Source: Oscillibacter sp.
GTDB taxonomy: Bacteria; Bacillota; Clostridia; Oscillospirales; Oscillospiraceae
DNA: 38,452 nt
Assembly (NCBI GenBank): GCA_017937405.1
Contig: JAGBDS010000077.1
Span: 1 to 38,452 of the forward strand
Direction of reading: 5' to 3'
Shown here: one piece after another, positions 38,267 through 38,452 of the stretch
Layout of the letters: each line of letters starts with the position of its first letter
How positions within the stretch are numbered: the first letter of the stretch is position 1
Notes under the pieces: model-generated
Told to the model about the DNA's origin: nothing
The model's database searches: none
Seen by the model: only the letters and a program-made list of their open reading frames with translations
Translations under genes and position numbers: made by a program

Positions 38267-38358
38267 TGGCGGAGAAGGAGGGATTCGAACCCTCGAGACC
38301 CTTTAGGGGCCTACATGATTTCCAATCATGCGCCCTCGACCAACTAGGCGACTTCTCC
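38267..38358 (-). tRNA. tRNA-Ser (GGA)
   Basis: A 92-nt class II tRNA with acceptor GGAGAAG/CTTCTCC, anticodon GGA, a long variable arm (GGCCCCTAAAGGGTC) and an encoded CCA. Its 3' 24 bases are duplicated at 25557-25580. Confidence 0.95.
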
Positions 38359-38418
38359 ATAGCTGTCAAGCATTCAAGGTGGATTCATTTGTAACTGCTG
38401 TTCAGAGACAGCGTTATC

Positions 38419-38446
38419 ATTATAGCAGACAAAGCGGTAAAGTCAA
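38419..38446 (-). promoter_or_regulatory. Promoter of tRNA-Ser
   Basis: Minus strand TTGACT (38441-38446), 16-bp spacer, perfect TATAAT (38419-38424), about 60 bases upstream of the mature tRNA. Confidence 0.65.
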
Positions 38447-38452
38447 GCCCTA

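Overview
The window looks like chromosomal DNA of a GC-rich gut Clostridia, most likely Oscillospiraceae (Flavonifractor, Lawsonibacter, Oscillibacter or Dysosmobacter-like). This is inferred from the gene families (a ParE/ParC-like pair, rubrerythrin, LUD protein, YitT, Hcp, DUF4491 beside NrfA and ResBC), from strong AGGAGG ribosome sites and from TTGACA/TATAAT promoters. No rRNA or marker search was possible, so the genus is open. Strand use is mixed, and five complete tRNA genes (Gly, Thr, Tyr, Val, Ser) punctuate the window.

Layout. 1-231 is the frameshifted end of a DUF6870 gene. 269-505 is a structured leader in front of a 46-residue membrane protein. 538-1236 is a membrane-anchored XRE regulator. 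1630-9197 holds a type II topoisomerase pair (parE-like and parC-like) whose two genes are separated by an opposite-strand lipoate operon: lplA, a free-standing lipoyl domain, lipA and a second lplA. 9213-10570 codes for a LUD protein and a lipoprotein. 10621-11160 holds tRNA-Gly followed by about 177-bp tandem repeats that each re-create the 3' end of the tRNA. 11237-13554 holds a racemase, a YitT protein and a small sigma-region-4 operon. 13655-15565 holds tRNA-Thr, tRNA-Tyr, a self-cleaving S24 repressor with palindromic operators, and fabG. 15676-19481 is a decayed prophage at tRNA-Val: a broken integrase, holin-type genes and tail genes. 19626-25318 holds rubrerythrin, a thioredoxin reductase, a Na/Pi symporter, a patatin and a third lplA.

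The most distinctive part is 25.5-38.4 kb. A 722-residue protein joins a membrane anchor, two FMN-attachment domains and a complete pentaheme NrfA nitrite reductase. It is followed one base later by a lipoprotein NrfA, then by ResB, ResC, DUF4491, pyridoxamine kinase, a TIGR04076 protein and, convergent, hydroxylamine reductase (Hcp). Together these genes describe periplasm-side reduction of nitrite to ammonium with cytosolic clean-up of reactive nitrogen intermediates. The fusion suggests that covalent flavins hand electrons straight to the hemes.

This stretch ends in a truncated sugar-ABC ATPase fused to phage debris and a complete lysis cassette (35.9-38.1 kb). A 24-bp piece of the tRNA-Ser 3' end is present at both 25557-25580 and 38267-38290, which is the geometry of an element inserted in tRNA-Ser, although no integrase lies between them.
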